DNA from: GCA-2709075 sp964492555
GTDB taxonomy: Bacteria; Pseudomonadota; Alphaproteobacteria; MPNO01; UBA2964
Direction of reading: 5' to 3'
DNA: 64,000 nt
Assembly: GCA_964492555.1 (NCBI GenBank)
Contig: CAZBKQ010000007.1
Span: forward strand, 1 to 64,000
Shown: positions 60,227-64,000 of the stretch, in pieces
Layout of the letters: each line of letters begins with the position of its first letter
Position numbering within the stretch: the stretch's first letter is position 1
The notes under the pieces: model-generated
What the model was told of the DNA's origin: nothing
Databases searched by the model: none
What the model saw: the letters and a program-made list of their open reading frames with translations, nothing else
Made by a program: the position numbers and the translations under genes

Positions 60227-62808
60227 CAGAGCAGAAAACGGATCAGGACGAAAAGCCGAAACGCGTGTTAAAGGCGCGTCCGCGCCTTGAGCTGAAGAAA
60301 ACGGTCGATGCCGGTCAGGTAAAGCAAAGCTTTTCGCACGGCCGCACCAAATCCGTCGCGGTCGAGGTACGCCGCAAGCGCACCATCGGCAAGGGAGCCG
60401 CGCCGACAAAGGCGGCGGCGCCCGCGGAGACGACCGCCGCGCCCAGCAAAACATCCGCGCCCGAAAAGGGTGGTGCGCCGTCGCGTAAGCCCGCGGTTTT
60501 GAAGACGCTGACGGAGGAAGAAGCCGCCGCGCGCCGCCGGGCTCTTGAGACGGCGCAGAAATCCGATGCCGCCAACAGCGTGCTTGAGCAAACATCGGCC
60601 GCCGCCGAGGCGCGCCGCCAGGCCGCCCGCGACGAGCAGGAAGCGCGCCAGCGGGAAGAAGACGAGCGCCAGCGCCGCGAGGAAGAAGACCGGAAGCGCC
60701 GCGAGGAAGAAGAAGCCCGCAAGCGCCAGGAAGAGGAAGCTGCCGAACGCGCCGCCGAACAGGCCGCGAAATTGCAGGCGCGCGAGGATCAGGGCGGCGA
60801 AGCCGGCGATGCCCCGCCGGCCCGGCGTCCGGCGGATGACGGCGCCGCCAAGAAGCAGACCCGCGAAGAACGGCCGGATGCCCGCCGGCCCAGCGCGCGC
60901 CGCGGCGAACCCCGCCGCAGAAGCCGGGGCAAGCTGACCGTCAACCAGGCGCTGAATGAGGAAGAGCGGACACGCAGCCTTGCTTCCGTGCGGCGGCAAC
61001 GCGAACGGACCCGGCGCAGCCAGCAATCGCAGCCTATCGAAACCAAAAAAATCAGCCATGAGGTAACGCTGCCCGAAACCATCATGGTGCAGGAGCTTGC
61101 CAACCGCATGGCCGAACGCGGGGTGGATGTCATCCGGTCGTTGATGAAGCTTGGCGTCATGGCGACGCTGCAGCAGATGATCGATGCCGACACGGCGGAA
61201 CTGGTCATTGAGGAATTCGGCCACACCGCCAGGCGCGTCAGCGAATCCGATGTCGAAATCGGGCTGAAGGGCGAAGATGATTCCGAGGATCAGCTGAAGC
61301 CGCGCTCGCCCGTCGTCACAGTCATGGGCCATGTCGACCACGGCAAGACGTCTCTTCTGGACGCGCTGCGTGAAACCAATGTCGCGGCGCGAGAGGCCGG
61401 CGGCATTACCCAGCATATCGGCGCCTATCAGATTGAGAGCGAAGACGGGGGCCGGGTTACCTTTATCGACACGCCGGGCCACGCCGCCTTTACCTCCATG
61501 CGGGCGCGCGGCGCCAATGTGACCGATATCGTGATCCTGGTAGTCGCGGCCGATGACGGCATCATGCCCCAGACGATTGAGGCGATCGATCATGCCAAGG
61601 CGGCGGAAGTGCCGATTATCGTCGCAATCAACAAGATCGACCGACCTAATGCCGATCCGCAGCGGGTGCGCAATGAACTGTTGCAGCATGAAATCCTGCT
61701 GGAGGACGTCGGCGGCGATGTGCTGTCGGTTGAGGTTTCGGCCACCGAAGGCACCAATCTCGACAAGTTGACCGAGGCCATCCAGCTTCAGGCGGAAGTT
61801 CTGGAGCTCAAGGCCAATCCCGACCGCGCCGCCGAAGGTGTGGTGATCGAGGCCAATCTGGAAACCGGACGCGGCGCGGTAGCGACCGTGCTGGTGCAGC
61901 GCGGCACGCTGAATGTCGGCGATATTGTCGTGGCCGGCGGCGAATGGGGCCGTGTCCGGGCGATGACCAATGATCAGGGCGGCAAGATTGAAAGCGCGAT
62001 CCCCGCCCAGCCGGTTGAAATCATGGGCCTTTCCGGGGCGCCCGCGGCAGGCGATGAATTCGCGGTCGTTGAAAACGAGGCGCGGGCGCGGGAGATCACG
62101 GAATTCCGCCAGCGCCAGGCGCGATTGCAGCGCACGACAGTGGCGCCGGCCGGCTCGCTGGAACAGCTCTTCAGCCAGATTGAGGCGGGCGAGGCGCAAA
62201 ATTTGCCGCTGGTGATCAAGGCCGACACGCATGGTTCGGTGGAAGCGATCGTCAACAGCCTGGAAAAGCTCAGCACCGATGAGGTGAAGGTGCAGGTACT
62301 TCATTCCGGCGTCGGCGGCATCAATGAATCCGATGTCGGGCTGGCTCAGGCATCGAACGGCTTTATCGTCGGCTTCAACGTCCGCGCCAACGCGCAGGCG
62401 CGCGATCTGTCGCAGCGCGAAAAGCTCGATATCCGCTACTACTCGATCATCTATGATCTGACCGACGATATCAGGGATATGCTGAGCGGCATGCTCGCGC
62501 CCGAAATGCGCGAGACCTTCCTTGGCTATGCCGAAATCCTGGAAGTCTTCAATATCAGCAAGATGGGCCGGGTCGCGGGCTGCAAGGTCACCGACGGCAT
62601 GGTCAAGCGTGGTTCGGGCGTCCGCCTGCTGCGCGACGATGTGGTGATCCATGAAGGCTCGCTTTCCACCCTGAAGCGCTTCAAGGACGATGTCCGTGAA
62701 GTCCGCGAAGGGATGGAATGCGGCATGTCGTTTGAGAATTATCAGGACTTAAAGCAGGGCGACGTCATCGAATGTTTCGATGTCGAAGAGGTCACCCGCA
62801 CCCTGTAA
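60223..62808 (+). CDS. infB: Translation initiation factor IF-2
   Basis: IF-2 is the GTPase that places initiator tRNA on the ribosome. The 861-aa protein has a long N-terminal part with a highly charged helix (about 100-200, rich in Arg, Glu and Gln repeats), an IF2_N domain near 285-340, and the G domain with G1 GHVDHGKTSLLD (about 368), G3 DTPGHAAF and G4 NKID, then the C-terminal beta-barrels. Its start overlaps the ylxR-like stop. A large open frame on the opposite strand is a shadow. Confidence 0.98.
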   Translation: MTEQKTDQDEKPKRVLKARPRLELKKTVDAGQVKQSFSHGRTKSVAVEVRRKRTIGKGAAPTKAAAPAETTAAPSKTSAPEKGGAPSRKPAVLKTLTEEEAAARRRALETAQKSDAANSVLEQTSAAAEARRQAARDEQEARQREEDERQRREEEDRKRREEEEARKRQEEEAAERAAEQAAKLQAREDQGGEAGDAPPARRPADDGAAKKQTREERPDARRPSARRGEPRRRSRGKLTVNQALNEEERTRSLASVRRQRERTRRSQQSQPIETKKISHEVTLPETIMVQELANRMAERGVDVIRSLMKLGVMATLQQMIDADTAELVIEEFGHTARRVSESDVEIGLKGEDDSEDQLKPRSPVVTVMGHVDHGKTSLLDALRETNVAAREAGGITQHIGAYQIESEDGGRVTFIDTPGHAAFTSMRARGANVTDIVILVVAADDGIMPQTIEAIDHAKAAEVPIIVAINKIDRPNADPQRVRNELLQHEILLEDVGGDVLSVEVSATEGTNLDKLTEAIQLQAEVLELKANPDRAAEGVVIEANLETGRGAVATVLVQRGTLNVGDIVVAGGEWGRVRAMTNDQGGKIESAIPAQPVEIMGLSGAPAAGDEFAVVENEARAREITEFRQRQARLQRTTVAPAGSLEQLFSQIEAGEAQNLPLVIKADTHGSVEAIVNSLEKLSTDEVKVQVLHSGVGGINESDVGLAQASNGFIVGFNVRANAQARDLSQREKLDIRYYSIIYDLTDDIRDMLSGMLAPEMRETFLGYAEILEVFNISKMGRVAGCKVTDGMVKRGSGVRLLRDDVVIHEGSLSTLKRFKDDVREVREGMECGMSFENYQDLKQGDVIECFDVEEVTRTL

Positions 62809-62846
62809 CCGCCAGGGGGCGGCGCCCGCGCCGCCGGTAGAGCCGC

Positions 62847-63263
62847 ATGACACGCAAATCCCGGTCGAGCCGTTCCGGAACAGAACGCAGCCAGCGCCAG
62901 CTTCGCGTCGGTGAAGTGCTGCGTCACGCGCTGGTCGATATTTTCGCCCGGGGCGAATTGCGCGACCCCGCGCTGGAGGGCGTGTCGCTGACCGTGGCGG
63001 AGGTCCGGGTCAGTCCCGACCTTCGCAACGCAACCGCCTTCGTCATGCCGCTCGGCGGCGATAACGCGGCGGAAATTACCGCAGCGCTCAACCACGCCGC
63101 GCCGTTTCTGCGCCGCCAGCTCGGCAAGGTCATCACCATGCGCTATTTGCCGCGCCTGTCTTTTGAGGCCGATGTGGCGTTCGATCATGGTGAGCGGATC
63201 GAAAACCTACTCAGGACCGATGCGGTTTCCCGCGATCTCGGCGAGCGGGAGCCCGGGGAATGA
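62847..63263 (+). CDS. rbfA: Ribosome-binding factor A
   Basis: RbfA binds the immature 30S subunit and supports 16S rRNA 5' processing. The 138-aa protein has the KH-like RbfA domain: SQRQLRVGEVLRHALVDIFA, LTVAEVRVSPDLRNATAFV and FLRRQLGKVITMRYLPRLSF. It lies 38 bases after infB, and its TGA overlaps the truB ATG. Confidence 0.96.
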   Translation: MTRKSRSSRSGTERSQRQLRVGEVLRHALVDIFARGELRDPALEGVSLTVAEVRVSPDLRNATAFVMPLGGDNAAEITAALNHAAPFLRRQLGKVITMRYLPRLSFEADVAFDHGERIENLLRTDAVSRDLGEREPGE

Positions 63264-64000
63264 GCCGCCGCCGGCGCGGCAAGCCGGTCAGCGGATGGGC
63301 GATTCTCGACAAGACGGTGGGCGTGACCTCAACCCGCGCGGTGTCCATGGTGCGGCGCGCCTTCGATGCGCAAAAGGCCGGGCATGGCGGCACTCTGGAC
63401 CCGTTGGCGAGTGGTATTTTGCCGATTGCGCTGGGTGAGGCGACAAAGCTGATCTTCCGGGTCATGGACGGGCGCAAGACCTATCGCTTCACCGTCCGCT
63501 GGGGTGAGGCGCGCGATACCGACGATGCCGAAGGCGATATCACGGAAACCAGCATCCATCGGCCCTCCTCCGCCGATATTGCGGCGGTTTTGTCCGAATT
63601 CATCGGTGAGATCGACCAGATCCCCCCGGCTTTTTCGGCGGTAAAGATCGATGGCAAGCGGGCCTATGATCTGGCGCGGGCGGGTGCCGCGGTGACGCCC
63701 AAATCCCGGCGGGTGACGATATTCGCTCTGGAACTGCTTGAGACCCCTGATCGCGACAGCGCCACCTTCGAGGTACGCTGCGGCAAGGGCACCTATGTCC
63801 GCAGTCTCGGGCGCGATATTGCCCGGCGATTGGGAACGGTCGGTTATATTTCCGCGCTGCGACGGACTGCCACCGGACCATTCAACGAAAAATGCGCGAT
63901 TTCGCTGGATAATTTCGATTCTCTGGTGCATATTGCGCCGCCTTCCGGTTCCCTGTTGCCGGTTGAAGCCGCGCTGGACGACATCCCGGCGTTTTCGCTG
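63260..64000 (+). CDS. truB: tRNA pseudouridine(55) synthase, 3' end beyond window
   Basis: TruB makes pseudouridine 55 in the tRNA T arm. The frame starts at the ATG overlapping the rbfA stop (ATGA) and is open for 247 codons to the window edge. It has SGWAILDKTVGVTSTRAV, the catalytic block GHGGTLDPLASGILPIALGE with the nucleophile Asp, the DGRKTYRF and PPAFSAVKIDGKRAYDLAR regions, and RCGKGTYVRSLGRDI. The last part of the protein is outside the window. It continues the translation operon. Confidence 0.96.
   Translation, partial: MSRRRRGKPVSGWAILDKTVGVTSTRAVSMVRRAFDAQKAGHGGTLDPLASGILPIALGEATKLIFRVMDGRKTYRFTVRWGEARDTDDAEGDITETSIHRPSSADIAAVLSEFIGEIDQIPPAFSAVKIDGKRAYDLARAGAAVTPKSRRVTIFALELLETPDRDSATFEVRCGKGTYVRSLGRDIARRLGTVGYISALRRTATGPFNEKCAISLDNFDSLVHIAPPSGSLLPVEAALDDIPAFSL

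Noticed and set aside
60640..60790. Repetitive charged segment in infB as a possible tandem repeat insertion
   Set aside because: Charged coiled stretches of this sort are normal in the variable N-terminal part of alphaproteobacterial IF-2.
60268..62652. 794-codon open frame opposite infB
   Set aside because: It mirrors a certain IF-2 gene. Long antisense frames are common in GC-rich genes because stop codons are rare in that register; the translation has no recognisable domain.

Overview
The window is a GC-rich chromosomal segment of an alphaproteobacterium, most likely a Rhodospirillales-like lineage. The evidence is gene content and order: rph/hrcA-grpE-dnaK-dnaJ-dapB, phoR-pstSCAB-phoU-phoB, miaB-phoH-ybeY-corC-lnt-XRE-metK-trmB, rimP-nusA-ylxR-infB-rbfA-truB, the ornithine-lipid pair olsB-olsA, a TIGR02186 protein beside a TSUP permease, and a perfect CtrA-type site (TTAA-N7-TTAA) flanked by GANTC sites. 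A run of exactly 100 N (20738-20837) shows a scaffolded draft assembly. There are no rRNA, tRNA, CRISPR or insertion-sequence features that I can support.

Layout. 1-754: frameshifted 3' end of an outer-membrane beta-barrel gene. 763-4476 (minus): rsmI-yraN-BON lipoprotein-sirB1-like-gshB. 4524-5897 (plus): an LpoA-like lipoprotein, converging on rph-rdgB-hemW (minus, to 8393). 8491-14570 (plus): the heat-shock block hrcA, grpE, dnaK, dnaJ, then dapB. 14583-21259: short mixed-strand units, including a 49-aa membrane protein, DUF2244, nth, bactofilin plus lipoprotein, EI24, adenosine kinase, a very AT-rich island, and an AmpG-like permease coupled to a macrodomain protein that contains the assembly gap. 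21266-31405 (minus): maeB, then phoR-pstS-pstC-pstA-pstB-phoU-phoB with a four-repeat Pho box array in front of pstS and a strong terminator after pstS.

31553-43496 (plus): mutS, glnD, murJ, trpS, the TSUP/TIGR02186/Usp trio, and a glucosaminidase preceded by the CtrA/GANTC region. 43511-45230 (minus): a variant polysaccharide deacetylase and a D-Ala-D-Ala dipeptidase. 45291-64000 (mostly plus): tsaB-rimI, tusA-like (minus), fur, olsB-olsA, miaB to lnt, XRE-metK-trmB with a structured metK leader, then the rimP to truB translation operon preceded by a promoter and terminator-like hairpin; truB runs off the window.

The genes fall into a few themes: phosphate sensing and uptake (Pho/Pst) with phosphorus-free lipid synthesis nearby; protein folding; envelope and peptidoglycan maintenance; tRNA and rRNA modification and translation initiation; and sulfur, iron and nitrogen control (tusA-like, fur, glnD). 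Most of the window is conserved core genome. The less explained parts are the TSUP/TIGR02186/Usp unit, the AT-rich island with its neighbours, two structured leaders (metK and rimP), the putative cell-cycle promoter and the metal-site variant deacetylase.
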